The notes beneath the pieces were generated by a model. It was not told the origin of the DNA, made no database searches, and saw only the letters and a list, made by a program, of their open reading frames with translations. Shown here one piece after another: positions 28,679 through 36,698 of a DNA stretch of 64,000 nt; the first letter of the stretch is position 1, and every line of letters starts with the position of its first letter. Location of the stretch: the NCBI RefSeq assembly GCF_024506395.1, contig NZ_JANIBO010000001.1, positions 558,001-622,000 on the forward strand. The letters run 5' to 3'. The translations under genes were made by a program, and so were the position numbers. The stretch is from Cetobacterium sp. NK01. GTDB taxonomy: Bacteria; Fusobacteriota; Fusobacteriia; Fusobacteriales; Fusobacteriaceae.

Positions 28679-29876
28679 TTTTATAATTCACTCCTTCTCC
28701 AATTTTTTCTATAAAATTTTTACCATCATAAACAATATGACCTCTTACCATAGTTAATAGTACTTTTCCCCCTCCTACTATCCCACTATAAGGTGTCCAT
28801 CCGCATTTTGAGATTACATCTTCATTTTTTATAATCTCTTTATTATTTAAATCTACTACAACTAAATCTGCATCATACCCAACTTCTATCTTTCCTTTTC
28901 CAGCAATCCCAAATATTTTAGCTGGATTTTCTGACATAACTTTCTGTAAAGTTTTCATGTCTATTTTTTTATTTAATTCTTTCAACATCATCTCTATGGA
29001 ATTCTCCACCCCTGGTATTCCATATGTTGTCTTAGAATTTTTTTCCTCTAAAGTATGTGGTGCATGATCAGTTCCTATTGTATCAATAGTCCCATCCTCT
29101 ATTCCTAACCAAAGAGCTTCATTATCCTCTTTGCTTTTTAGCTCTGGCTTCATTATAAGTAATGAGTTTGCCATACTTGAATCTAAAAATAAGTGGTGTG
29201 GTGCTACTTCTCCATATATTTTTAATCCTTCTTTTTTTGCAACTCTTAACTTTTCAACTTCACTCTTTTTAGAAAGATGGCACAAATATAGTGGTTTTCT
29301 AAATTTTCTAGCTAAATCTATAGCTTTATCTACCATCTCTTCCTCTGCATGAACTGATATTATTTTAGATTCTTTAAATAAATTTTCTAAAACTTTTTCC
29401 TCTTCAACTAACATATCACCTGTTGACATATTCAGAAATATTTTAGTTGAAGCTACTCTATCTCTTACTTTTCTTATCTCTTCACTATTATCTAATTTAC
29501 TTCCCCCAAAGTGAAATCCATAATCTACATAACTTCTATTTTTAGAATTGCTCTCTTTAGCATCTAAAATCTCTTTTGTTGTTGTATTTGGAACTGTATT
29601 TGGCATATCTATAAATGTTGTTACTCCACCCTTAGCACATGCTTTACTTCCTGTTTCAAAATCTTCTTTATAAGATAAGCCCGGATCTCTCATATGAGTA
29701 TGTACATCTATTACTCCAGGTAAAACCCAGTTTCCATCCATATCTATAATCTCATCTATGTCTAACTCTTCTACTTCTGAACATCTATATATTTTAGCAA
29801 TCTTTCCTTTTTCTACTAAAATATCCTTTATCTCTTCTTCTCCGTGATATAAAACTCTACAGTTTTTTAGCAACAT
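28671..29876 (-). CDS. pyrC: Dihydroorotase (class I type)
   Basis: A zinc amidohydrolase that cyclises carbamoyl-aspartate to dihydroorotate. The metal-binding HTHMRDPG (HxH and following Arg), the catalytic Asp region GTDHAPHTLEEK and the PGVENS segment are all visible. 401 aa matches the long, class I enzymes of Firmicutes type rather than the short E. coli type. It overlaps both neighbours by a few bases. Confidence 0.95.
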   Translation of the reverse strand: MLLKNCRVLYHGEEEIKDILVEKGKIAKIYRCSEVEELDIDEIIDMDGNWVLPGVIDVHTHMRDPGLSYKEDFETGSKACAKGGVTTFIDMPNTVPNTTTKEILDAKESNSKNRSYVDYGFHFGGSKLDNSEEIRKVRDRVASTKIFLNMSTGDMLVEEEKVLENLFKESKIISVHAEEEMVDKAIDLARKFRKPLYLCHLSKKSEVEKLRVAKKEGLKIYGEVAPHHLFLDSSMANSLLIMKPELKSKEDNEALWLGIEDGTIDTIGTDHAPHTLEEKNSKTTYGIPGVENSIEMMLKELNKKIDMKTLQKVMSENPAKIFGIAGKGKIEVGYDADLVVVDLNNKEIIKNEDVISKCGWTPYSGIVGGGKVLLTMVRGHIVYDGKNFIEKIGEGVNYKNV

Positions 29877-30595
29877 AGACTTCCCTCTTTTACTCCCTCC
29901 TCTATTTCAGCTAATACCTTTTTAGCTGCTTCTACAGGATTTTCATTTTTAGTTACCGGTCTTCCTACAACTAGATAATCACATCCATTTAGTATTGCAT
30001 CTTTAGGAGTCATTATTCTCTCTTGATCATTAGCAACTGACCATTTAGGTCTTACTCCAGGACATACTGTTTTAAAGTTTTCTCCACATAGTTCTTTAAT
30101 AGCTTTTGCTTCCCACGGCGAACATACAATTCCATCCATTCCAGCTTCTTTTGTTAATTTAGCTAAATTTAAAGCTAACTCTTTTAATGTTAATTCACTT
30201 TTAAAAGTCTCTTTTAACCCCTCTTCTGAAAAACTTGTTAAAATTGTTACAGCAATTGATAGTATTTCTGGATTTACCTCTTTTACTCTTTTTGCAACTG
30301 ATTCCATCATAGCTCTTCCACCACTTGCATGCACATTAAACATGAATACATCTTGTTTAGCTGCAAATAATGATGCCATTGTTGTTGTATTTGGAATATC
30401 ATGGAATTTTAAATCTAAAAATACTTTTTTACCTTTTTGAGTAAGATATTCTACCATCTCTCCCTTTGAGTTTAAAAATAACTCTAATCCCACTTTATAA
30501 AAAGAAACTGTTTCTCCTAAAATTTCAACTATATTCTTAGCGTCCTCCATATTTGAATAATCTAATGCTATTATTAATCTATCTTTAATATTCAT
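29867..30595 (-). CDS. pyrF: Orotidine 5'-phosphate decarboxylase
   Basis: Final step of UMP synthesis. The catalytic segment FLDLKFHDIPNTT carries the Lys-Asp pair, and the N-terminal IALDYSNMEDA and C-terminal YLVVGRPVTKNENP (phosphate binding) are intact. 242 aa, the short TIM-barrel form. The end overlaps the pyrC start by 10 bases. Confidence 0.96.
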   Translation of the reverse strand: MNIKDRLIIALDYSNMEDAKNIVEILGETVSFYKVGLELFLNSKGEMVEYLTQKGKKVFLDLKFHDIPNTTTMASLFAAKQDVFMFNVHASGGRAMMESVAKRVKEVNPEILSIAVTILTSFSEEGLKETFKSELTLKELALNLAKLTKEAGMDGIVCSPWEAKAIKELCGENFKTVCPGVRPKWSVANDQERIMTPKDAILNGCDYLVVGRPVTKNENPVEAAKKVLAEIEEGVKEGSLCC

Positions 30596-30618
30596 TTTTC
30601 CTCCGTTATTTTTCTCTA

Positions 30619-31536
30619 TTAGTTGTGTGCTGCTCCTACAATCTCTTGTATATTTTCTAATCCATTCTCTTCACAAAATTTTTCTAATCCATCTTTTATC
30701 TCAACTGGTAAAATTGGATTTGAGAATAGTCCTGTTCCTAATGAAACCATTGTTGCTCCTGCCATCATAAATTCTATTGCATCCTCAGTAGAAGAGATTC
30801 CTCCCATTCCAACTATTGGTATATTTACATTTTTATATACTTGATATACCATTCTTAAAGCTACTGGTTTCACTGCAGGTCCTGAGAACCCACCAAAAGT
30901 ATTTCCTAATACAGGTTTTCTCTTTTTAATATCTATTGCCATTCCTAGTAAAGTATTTATTAAAGATACTGCATCTGCACCATTCTCTTCTACAACTTTT
31001 GCTATATGAACTATATCCGTTACGTTAGGTGATAACTTCACAATCAAAGGTTTTGTTGTTACTTCTCTAACAGCCTTTGTTACAGCTCCAGCTACTTCTG
31101 GCTTAGCACCAAATGCCATTCCTCCATCTTTTACATTTGGACATGATATATTTAATTCTATCATATCAACTTCTGGAATATTTTCTACTCTTTTAGCTAT
31201 TTCAACATACTCCTCTATTACTTTTCCATTTATGTTAACTATTATTGGAGACTCAATTCCCGATGACTTTATATTTTTTACAATTACATTTTCAAAGTAA
31301 TCAATCCCTGGATTTTCAAGTCCAACACAGTTTAGCATTCCTCCTGGAGTCTCTGCTATTCTAGTTCCATAGTTACCATCTCTAGGTTCCATTGTTATTC
31401 CTTTTACTACAATTCCTCCCAAAACATTTGGATCAAAATAATCCTTATACTCTAATCCAAAACCAAAACATCCTGACGATGTTACCATTGGATTTTTAAA
31501 CTCTTTTCCTAAAAAATTTGTTTTTAATCTATTCAT
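30619..31536 (-). CDS. pyrD: Dihydroorotate dehydrogenase B, catalytic subunit
   Basis: FMN enzyme of class 1B that oxidises dihydroorotate; the active-site Cys lies in LNISCPNVKDGG. The FMN phosphate site is GMGGISSTEDAIEFMMAGAT. About 305 aa. Its partner PyrK is encoded just upstream, which confirms the NAD-linked class 1B heterotetramer. I chose ATG 31536, preceded by GGGAGTGG, rather than the longer frame from 31560. Confidence 0.95.
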   Translation of the reverse strand: MNRLKTNFLGKEFKNPMVTSSGCFGFGLEYKDYFDPNVLGGIVVKGITMEPRDGNYGTRIAETPGGMLNCVGLENPGIDYFENVIVKNIKSSGIESPIIVNINGKVIEEYVEIAKRVENIPEVDMIELNISCPNVKDGGMAFGAKPEVAGAVTKAVREVTTKPLIVKLSPNVTDIVHIAKVVEENGADAVSLINTLLGMAIDIKKRKPVLGNTFGGFSGPAVKPVALRMVYQVYKNVNIPIVGMGGISSTEDAIEFMMAGATMVSLGTGLFSNPILPVEIKDGLEKFCEENGLENIQEIVGAAHN

Positions 31537-31549
31537 CTTTTCCACTCCC

Positions 31550-32353
31550 TTAGTTTCCACAGCTACACCCTGTATTTTCTTTAGGATTTACATCCACTAT
31601 TATTTTTGAATCAAAAACCGGTCCATCATGACAAACTTTTTTCATCCCATCTAATGTTTTTATTGAACATCCAACACATGCCTTAACTCCACATGCCATT
31701 CTTTCTTCTAAAGATACTTCACAAAACACATCTGCTTTTAACGATGTTTCTGCTACTGCTTCCATCATTTTATGAGGTCCACAAGTTTGAACCATATCTA
31801 TTTTTTCATCAGATAAAACTCTACTTAAAACAGATATTACATTTCCTTTTTCTCCTAAAGAACCATCATCTGTTGTTATATATGTTTTTATTCCATCTAA
31901 ATTTAAATTTTCTAATATATTTAAAGCTTCTTTCCCTCTTCCACCAGCTATAAATATAACTTCATTTTCTTTTTTTAACTCATCTATTAGTAGCTTTGTT
32001 GGCGCAATTCCCATTCCTCCACCAACAACAACACACTTTTTATTTTTTACTTCTGTTGTAAATCCTGTTCCTAAAGGTCCTTGGATATTTAAAATTTCTC
32101 CAACTTCAAGCGTAGCAAACTCCTTCGTTCCACCACCTTTTACTTCGTAATAAAACTCTAAAATATTTTTATCTTTATCTACATAATGAAGACTGATTGG
32201 TCTTCTTAAAATTCTTATTTCATTTTTTAGTTTTAACATAAAAAACTGTCCAGCTTTTGAATATTGAGAAGCCTTCTCAGATTCTATTTTCATTAAGTAG
32301 TAGTTTTCTCCAACTTTATAATTTTCTAATACTTTACAATCCTCTAAAAACAT
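31550..32353 (-). CDS. pyrK: Dihydroorotate dehydrogenase B, electron-transfer subunit
   Basis: Carries electrons from the PyrD FMN to NAD+. The FAD-binding RRPISLHYVD and NAD-binding GGGMGIAPTKLLIDEL motifs are followed by the 2Fe-2S cysteine cluster near the C-terminus (MACGVKACVGCSIK, then VCHDGPVF). 267 aa, normal for PyrK. It sits between pyrB and pyrD with short gaps, in the operon. Confidence 0.95.
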   Translation of the reverse strand: MFLEDCKVLENYKVGENYYLMKIESEKASQYSKAGQFFMLKLKNEIRILRRPISLHYVDKDKNILEFYYEVKGGGTKEFATLEVGEILNIQGPLGTGFTTEVKNKKCVVVGGGMGIAPTKLLIDELKKENEVIFIAGGRGKEALNILENLNLDGIKTYITTDDGSLGEKGNVISVLSRVLSDEKIDMVQTCGPHKMMEAVAETSLKADVFCEVSLEERMACGVKACVGCSIKTLDGMKKVCHDGPVFDSKIIVDVNPKENTGCSCGN

Positions 32354-32383
32354 TTTTTCCTCCCAAATCTATCTTAAAATATT

Positions 32384-33448
32384 TTATTTTTTTATATCTC
32401 TATTACAATAGTAACAATATTCATGTTCTTTATCTACAACATACTTGTTTTCTGTTTCCTCAAATTTTGTGATACACTTTTCATTACTACAAACAATTTT
32501 AGTTGATTTTTTTATATCTTTTTCTACAGTTTCATCTTTTAGTATTTCTATTAATCCTAATGCTATTGAAAAGATAGCTTCTCTTGTTGGAACTCCATTT
32601 GCTGCCTGTTCAAAATATTTAGCATGCTTTGTTTCATCTAAATCTATTTTTATTTCATCTACTCTAGGTAATGGATGTAAAATTATCATATTTTCTTTAC
32701 ATTTACCCACAATACTCTCTTTATCTATAATATAAACTCCAGCTACTTTCTCATAATCCTCTTGATTATCAAATCTTTCCTTTTGAATTCTTGTCATGTA
32801 CAACACATCTATCTCTTTTAAAACATCCTTGTAGTCATTTAATATATGGTATTTTATATTTTTTTTCTCAAGCTCTCTTACAATATACTCTGGTATTTGG
32901 ATTGCTTCTGGTGCTATAAAGTAAAACTCACAATTAAACATCTCTAACGCTTTAGTTAATGAATGAACTGTTCTTCCATATTTTAAATCACCTACAAAAG
33001 CTACCTTTTTTCCCTCTATACTTCCAAACTCTTTTTCAATTGTATATAGATCTAAAAGAGTTTGGCTTGGATGTTCGTTAGCACCATCTCCTGCATTTAT
33101 TACTGGTACTTTTGCTATATCTGCTGCAAAACGAGCCGCTCCATCTCTATTGTGTCTCATAACAATTACATCAGAATAAGCTTCTGTCATCTTTATTGTA
33201 TCTCTTAACGATTCACCTTTTTTTAAAGAAGTGGCATCAGGCGAATCAAACCCTAAAACTTTAGCTCCTAATCTATAAGCTGCTGATGTAAATGATAATC
33301 TTGTTCTTGTTGAAGGTTCGAAAAATAAGCTTCCAACTATTTTATTTTTCAAAAGTTCTTCATTTTTTTTCTCTAACTCTTTTGCTACTCTTAAAACCTC
33401 TAAAATATCACCTTTTGTAAAATCTTTCATTGAAATAAAATCTCTCAT
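32384..33448 (-). CDS. pyrB: Aspartate carbamoyltransferase with a C-terminal PyrI-like zinc domain
   Basis: Residues 1-305 form the catalytic chain that joins carbamoyl phosphate and aspartate: carbamoyl-phosphate motif FFEPSTRTRLSF, and NAGDGANEHPSQTLLDLYT, and a late HPLPRVDEI. Residues about 310-354 are an appended zinc ribbon with CSNEKC (C-x4-C) and CYYC (C-x2-C). That spacing is the one found in the zinc domain of E. coli PyrI, which locks regulatory to catalytic chains. The allosteric nucleotide-binding domain of PyrI is absent, and no separate pyrI gene is present. First gene after the leader attenuator. Confidence 0.93.
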   Translation of the reverse strand: MRDFISMKDFTKGDILEVLRVAKELEKKNEELLKNKIVGSLFFEPSTRTRLSFTSAAYRLGAKVLGFDSPDATSLKKGESLRDTIKMTEAYSDVIVMRHNRDGAARFAADIAKVPVINAGDGANEHPSQTLLDLYTIEKEFGSIEGKKVAFVGDLKYGRTVHSLTKALEMFNCEFYFIAPEAIQIPEYIVRELEKKNIKYHILNDYKDVLKEIDVLYMTRIQKERFDNQEDYEKVAGVYIIDKESIVGKCKENMIILHPLPRVDEIKIDLDETKHAKYFEQAANGVPTREAIFSIALGLIEILKDETVEKDIKKSTKIVCSNEKCITKFEETENKYVVDKEHEYCYYCNRDIKK

Positions 33449-33472
33449 TTTTCCTCCTTAATATTTTTAGCT

Positions 33473-33517
33473 AAAAAAAAAGGAATAGAAATTACAAGTT
33501 AATGTAACTTCTATTCC
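33473..33517 (-). terminator. Attenuator (intrinsic terminator) in the pyr operon leader
   Basis: On the minus strand a 15-bp stem (arms 33503-33517 and 33482-33496, GGAATAGAA at the base of the 5' arm, one G-U pair) with a 6-base loop is followed by nine T residues. It lies 25 bases before the pyrB start. The leader ORF stop codon (33492-33494) falls in its 3' arm, so a ribosome that keeps up with RNA polymerase would cover the 5' arm and prevent termination. Confidence 0.9.
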
Positions 33518-33614
33518 ATATATTAAAATCAAAATTAAAAGATAAAAATAATGAAAATATTGTTTTTTTCTTTTTTTCTTTTTTTAGCTCAAAAATACTT
33601 AACAAATTTCTCAC
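33492..33614 (-). CDS. pyr operon leader peptide (pyrL-like), 40 aa
   Basis: A short ORF starting at GTG 33614, with GAGGAGGG upstream on the minus strand at correct spacing. The peptide begins MRNLLSIFELKK, then has a Lys-rich stretch encoded by A-runs, then a Phe/Leu/Asn/Ile stretch encoded almost only by U and A codons. Its U-rich mRNA tract is directly upstream of the terminator. No function as a protein is expected; it is a coding leader of the kind that senses UTP in enterobacterial pyrBI. It is unlike E. coli PyrL in sequence, so the name is by analogy. Confidence 0.75.
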   Translation of the reverse strand: MRNLLSIFELKKEKKKKTIFSLFLSFNFDFNIWNRSYINL

Positions 33615-33646
33615 TTTTTACCCTCCTCATTTTTTACACTTTGAAA

Positions 33647-33675
33647 AGTATATCATAACATTTTAAATTTGTAAA
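33647..33675 (-). promoter_or_regulatory. Promoter of the pyr operon leader
   Basis: On the minus strand TTTACA (33670-33675), 17 bases, TATACT (33647-33652). The -35 lies inside the last codons of the upstream cysteine-desulfurase-like gene. The -10 is identical to that of the car leader promoter. Confidence 0.75.
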
Positions 33676-34790
33676 GTAATATTTTTTAACGCATCTAGTG
33701 CATAATCTATCTCTTCTTCTGTATTAAAATATCCAAATGAAAATCTTACCGCTCCTATTTCATAAGTTCCTATAGCTTTATGAGCTAACGGGGCACAATG
33801 AAATCCAGGTCTTACTAAAATACCAAACTCTTCATCTAAAATTTGAGCTAAATCTCCACTATCAATCCCTTCTATATTCAAACTTACTACTGGCCCTTGA
33901 TCTTTTGTAAAGCTTTTGTAAACTTTTATTTTCTCTAATTTATTAAGTCCAATTATAAATTTTTCTATTAAAATATCCTCATGTTTTTTTATATTTTTTA
34001 ATCCTATTTCATTTATAAAATCTATTCCAGCTCCTAAACTTAGAATTCCTGGAGTATTTAAAGTTCCAGCCTCTAACATTTCTGGCATCTCTTTGGGTTG
34101 TCTTGAAAGTTTTGAAAAACTTCCAGTTCCTCCTTCTAATATTGGCTCTATTTTTATTTCATCTTTTATACAAATCGCTCCTATCCCTTGTATTCCAAAA
34201 ATGGATTTATGCCCTGTTAAACATAATATAGATATGTTATGTTTTTCCATATCTATATACGAATACCCCGCACTTTGTGAAGCATCTAGTATAAACAAAA
34301 GATTATGTTTTTTACATATTTTTCCTATCTCTTCTATATTTTGAATAGTACCATTTACATTAGATATATGATTAATTACAACTGCTTTTGTTTCTGAAGT
34401 AATATTTTTTTCAATTTCATCATATGTATTAACAAAAGTCAATTTTATATCTTTTTCATCTTGCATATAAAATAATGGTCTTAAAACAGAATTATGCTCA
34501 AAATTTGTTGTTATAACGTGTGAATTTTGAGGAATACCACCTTTTATTGCAAAATTTAATGACTCTGTTGCATTAGCTGTAAATGCTATATTTAAACTAT
34601 TTTTTATATTAAAAAACTTTGCTATCTTCTCTCTTACTTCGTATATTTTTCTTCCAGCCTCTACAGCTTTTCTATGTCCTGCTCTTCCTGGGTTTGCATT
34701 AAATTCTTTCATTGCACTTTCAACAACTTTATAAATTGATTCTGGTTTTGGTGAGCTTGTGGCTGAGTTATCAAAATAATATATCTTCAT
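33663..34790 (-). CDS. Cysteine desulfurase family protein (class V aminotransferase)
   Basis: A PLP enzyme of 375 aa. N-terminal IYYFDNSATSSPKP, the PLP lysine in LTGHKSIFGIQGIGA, and the catalytic cysteine loop LVRPGFHCAPLAHKAIGT are present. This is the family-level signature of SufS/CsdA-like desulfurases, and it likely mobilises sulfur from cysteine. No iscU or sufE partner is adjacent, so the acceptor is unknown. The stop codon region contains the promoter of the pyr operon, and no terminator separates the two, so some read-through into the pyr leader is possible. Confidence 0.85.
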   Translation of the reverse strand: MKIYYFDNSATSSPKPESIYKVVESAMKEFNANPGRAGHRKAVEAGRKIYEVREKIAKFFNIKNSLNIAFTANATESLNFAIKGGIPQNSHVITTNFEHNSVLRPLFYMQDEKDIKLTFVNTYDEIEKNITSETKAVVINHISNVNGTIQNIEEIGKICKKHNLLFILDASQSAGYSYIDMEKHNISILCLTGHKSIFGIQGIGAICIKDEIKIEPILEGGTGSFSKLSRQPKEMPEMLEAGTLNTPGILSLGAGIDFINEIGLKNIKKHEDILIEKFIIGLNKLEKIKVYKSFTKDQGPVVSLNIEGIDSGDLAQILDEEFGILVRPGFHCAPLAHKAIGTYEIGAVRFSFGYFNTEEEIDYALDALKNITLQI

Positions 34791-34814
34791 ACTTTTCTCC
34801 TCTTAAAAAATAAT

Positions 34815-34838
34815 AAAGAGAGGATTTCTCCTCTCTTT
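34815..34838 (-). terminator. Terminator after the Na/Pi symporter gene
   Basis: AAAGAGAGGA (34815-34824) pairs with TCCTCTCTTT (34829-34838) around a 4-base loop. It follows the symporter stop on the minus strand, with an AT-rich tail. Confidence 0.75.
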
Positions 34839-34842
34839 TATC

Positions 34843-36474
34843 TTAGTTTATTTTTGCAAAAACTTCAACTATATTATATAAGTGATCCTTAATTCTTCTA
34901 TAATTATTTAAAATATCCATATATCCTGTACTTAGCATAGCTGGCATTACATTTTCAGAAACATGTTCTAAGTGTTCAGCTCTTGCTCTCTTATACTCTT
35001 CTTTTATAAAATTACATTTTTTTATTGCTGCTATAAATAAATTTTTATCTCTTAATTCATAAGCTCTATTTATATCACTAAATAATTCCTCAACATTTAC
35101 ATGTAATTGATTTAAAGTAGCTCTTTTATATTCATTTAGTTCAATTCCATTATCTTGCATTTTTTTCAATGTTTTAGCTATTCTTAATAAGTAATCACTT
35201 ACTGTTTCATATTCATCACAAGTTTGTAAATTTTCTCTTGTATCTTCAGTATTAGAATTATCTAAAGTACCATTTAGAATATGGAAGTTTACATCTGATA
35301 TCTCCTTTTGGAATAAATCTAAAGTATCTTCTAACTTTTCTATTTTTCCAACTTGACTATCAATTTTTTCTCTTCCAGCTAGTACATTATCTAACTTTAC
35401 AAAAATCTCTTTTATATGAGTTCCCATAGTTAAAATCTCTTTTTGGGTTTGCTCAACTACAACTGATGGTGTATCTGCCATTAATATATCTAAATGAGTT
35501 ACTCTTTCCTTTGCAATTGGTGAATCTGATTTTACAACTTTACATAAGAAATCAGCTAAATATCCAGTAAATGGTATAAATAAACACACATTTATTATAT
35601 TAAACATTGTATGAGCTGTTGCTATAGCTGCAGTTAAATTGTTATCTGGATCTAAAATATGCTCTAAGAATCCTAAATAGAATCTAAATATCGTTGTTGC
35701 CCATAAAACTCCGGCAATATTGATTATTGTATGTGCATAAGCTGCTCTCTTCGCATTTGCTGTTGCATTTAATGAAGCTAACAATGCTGTTATTGTTGTT
35801 CCAACATTTTCTCCTAGAACTAATGCTACTGCTGTGGGATAATCAATTAACCCTTGTACAGCAAGCGTTATAGTTATACCTAAAGTTGCTGAAGATGATT
35901 GAACTACTGCTGTTAATAATGCTCCTACCGCTGCTGCCTTTAATACTCCAAAATATGTATCTGCTGTAAACGCATGGAAAAGTGATACAAACTCCGGTAA
36001 TGATCTTAACGGCTTTAAACCATCACTCATCAATTCTAATCCAAAGAATATAAGTCCTAGTCCCATAATTGCCATTGCTCTCGTTCTAGCTTTTTCACTA
36101 GTAAAGAACATTGTTGAAATAGCTGCCGCTCCAGCCATTGGAAGTCCATATTTTCCTATTTTTAAAACTAATATCCATCCAGTTATTGTCGTTCCTATAT
36201 TAGCTCCTAGTATTACTCCTAGTGCTTGTTTTAATGTTAATAATGATGCATTAACAAATCCTATTGTCATTACAGTACTTACAGATGAAGATTGAACTAG
36301 TGCTGTTACAAATACTCCCATTCCTATTGCCATAAAACGGTTTGTTGTAAGCATAGCAAGAATTTTTTTCAATCTCTCTCCTGCCATTTTTTGCATTCCT
36401 TTAGACATATTTTCCATTCCATACAAGAATAGACCTAGTCCTCCTAGAACCTTAAAAAAGATATCTAAGTACAT
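34843..36474 (-). CDS. Na/Pi cotransporter family protein with PhoU-like C-terminal domain
   Basis: A sodium:phosphate symporter of the NptA/YjbB type, 543 aa. Two inverted repeats each carry the QSSS motif (VQSSSVSTVM and VQSSSATLGI) and a GTTIT segment (GANIGTTITGW and GENVGTTITALLASLNATANAKRAAYAH), in an 8-10 helix N-terminal half. Residues about 330-540 are soluble and helical, resembling PhoU. It likely imports or exports phosphate at the inner membrane. It has its own promoter (36536-36564) and terminator. Confidence 0.9.
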   Translation of the reverse strand: MYLDIFFKVLGGLGLFLYGMENMSKGMQKMAGERLKKILAMLTTNRFMAIGMGVFVTALVQSSSVSTVMTIGFVNASLLTLKQALGVILGANIGTTITGWILVLKIGKYGLPMAGAAAISTMFFTSEKARTRAMAIMGLGLIFFGLELMSDGLKPLRSLPEFVSLFHAFTADTYFGVLKAAAVGALLTAVVQSSSATLGITITLAVQGLIDYPTAVALVLGENVGTTITALLASLNATANAKRAAYAHTIINIAGVLWATTIFRFYLGFLEHILDPDNNLTAAIATAHTMFNIINVCLFIPFTGYLADFLCKVVKSDSPIAKERVTHLDILMADTPSVVVEQTQKEILTMGTHIKEIFVKLDNVLAGREKIDSQVGKIEKLEDTLDLFQKEISDVNFHILNGTLDNSNTEDTRENLQTCDEYETVSDYLLRIAKTLKKMQDNGIELNEYKRATLNQLHVNVEELFSDINRAYELRDKNLFIAAIKKCNFIKEEYKRARAEHLEHVSENVMPAMLSTGYMDILNNYRRIKDHLYNIVEVFAKIN

Positions 36475-36535
36475 TTTTCCTCCTAAATTTTACTTTTTTA
36501 TTTTAATTTTTTTGGTTAAATAGTCAATCTGGTAA

Positions 36536-36564
36536 ATTCTAACACGTATTTTAATAAATGTAAA
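36536..36564 (-). promoter_or_regulatory. Promoter of the Na/Pi symporter gene
   Basis: On the minus strand TTTACA (36559-36564), 17-base spacer, TAGAAT (36536-36541), 62 bases upstream of the start codon. The rest of 36475-36630 is AT-rich with nothing else recognisable. Confidence 0.6.
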
Positions 36565-36630
36565 ATAAAAAACCATTTTTTAACTTAAAATTTACACGTT
36601 TTTAACATTAAAATATTTTTTCACAATATG

Positions 36631-36660
36631 AAAAAAAGAGATGTTTTTTTCAACACCTCT
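36631..36660 (-). terminator. Terminator after the dicarboxylate/amino-acid symporter gene
   Basis: On the minus strand AGAGGTGTT (36652-36660) pairs with AACATCTCT (36637-36645), followed by a T-run at 36631-36637. Confidence 0.8.
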
Positions 36661-36698
36661 TCTAATGCTTATTTTTACTGATAATTCTTTCTATCTTT

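Noticed and set aside
33449..33662. PyrR-type binding loop in the pyr leader
   Set aside because: No anti-antiterminator structure or PyrR consensus is visible; the leader ORF plus single terminator explains the region.
36475..36630. Small RNA or riboswitch before the Na/Pi symporter
   Set aside because: AT-rich sequence with a plausible promoter only; no conserved motif or stable hairpin apart from the downstream terminator.
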